NCBI GenBank assembly: GCA_955652195.1
Contig: CATPBC010000214.1
Coordinates: forward strand, 1-6,421
Origin: an uncultured Xanthobacteraceae bacterium
GTDB lineage: Bacteria; Pseudomonadota; Alphaproteobacteria; Rhizobiales; Xanthobacteraceae
Length of the DNA stretch: 6,421 nt
Direction of reading: 5' to 3'
How positions within the stretch are numbered: the first letter of the stretch is position 1; the number at the start of each line of letters is the position of its first letter. A model generated the notes under the pieces. That model saw nothing but the letters and a program-made list of their open reading frames with translations. It was not told where the DNA came from and searched no databases. Of this stretch, positions 6,362 through 6,421 are shown in pieces. A program made the position numbers and the translations under genes.

Positions 6362-6421
6362 CGACCGGAGCTGCGGCCGTCGAATTGCCGCGCGATTGAT
6401 TATTGAGGCCGATTATCTCGA

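Noticed and set aside
6370..6390. GCGGC...GCCGC inverted repeat after the XRE gene
   Set aside because: The stem is only 5 bp with a 9-base loop and no T-run, so it is too weak to call a terminator.

Overview
The window is a GC-rich chromosomal stretch, most likely from an alphaproteobacterium of the Hyphomicrobiales (Bradyrhizobium/Xanthobacteraceae type). Three protein families point this way: a Cys-rich DUF3551 secreted peptide, a Porin_2-type outer-membrane porin with the Pro/Ala-rich mature N-terminus followed by the CSLYG...GTETC signature, and an orphan Bug/TctC binding protein. The placement rests on family recognition from the translated sequence, not on a database search.

Layout. 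(1) Positions 1-1253, + strand: the 3' part of a fused molybdopterin-binding/MocA-like nucleotidyltransferase gene, open at the window edge. (2) 1259-2251, - strand: a tripartite-tricarboxylate-type periplasmic binding protein that converges on gene 1 with a 5-base gap. (3) 2505-3743, + strand: a 12-TM MFS transporter, divergent from gene 2 across about 250 bases. (4) 3775-4050, - strand: a small secreted DUF3551 protein. (5) 4051-4395: a leader region with no intact gene, a cluster of CTAG sites, and the out-of-frame start of a porin. (6) 4396-5847, + strand: the body of the porin, followed by a perfect 11-bp terminator hairpin. (7) 5948-6361, + strand: a small XRE-type HTH regulator.

How the genes relate. 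Most are single transcription units with alternating strands, so there is no clear operon inside the window. Gene 1 belongs to molybdenum-cofactor maturation and probably ends an operon that lies upstream of the window. Genes 2 and 3 form a divergent envelope-transport pair whose substrates cannot be read from the sequence.

The most notable signal is the porin. Its mature N-terminus is readable but sits one frame away from the barrel. No signal peptide or start codon precedes it in any frame. The sequence as given therefore describes a 5'-broken porin gene, or a sequence error on top of a degraded leader. I found no transposon, CRISPR array, tRNA, rRNA or convincing novel system.
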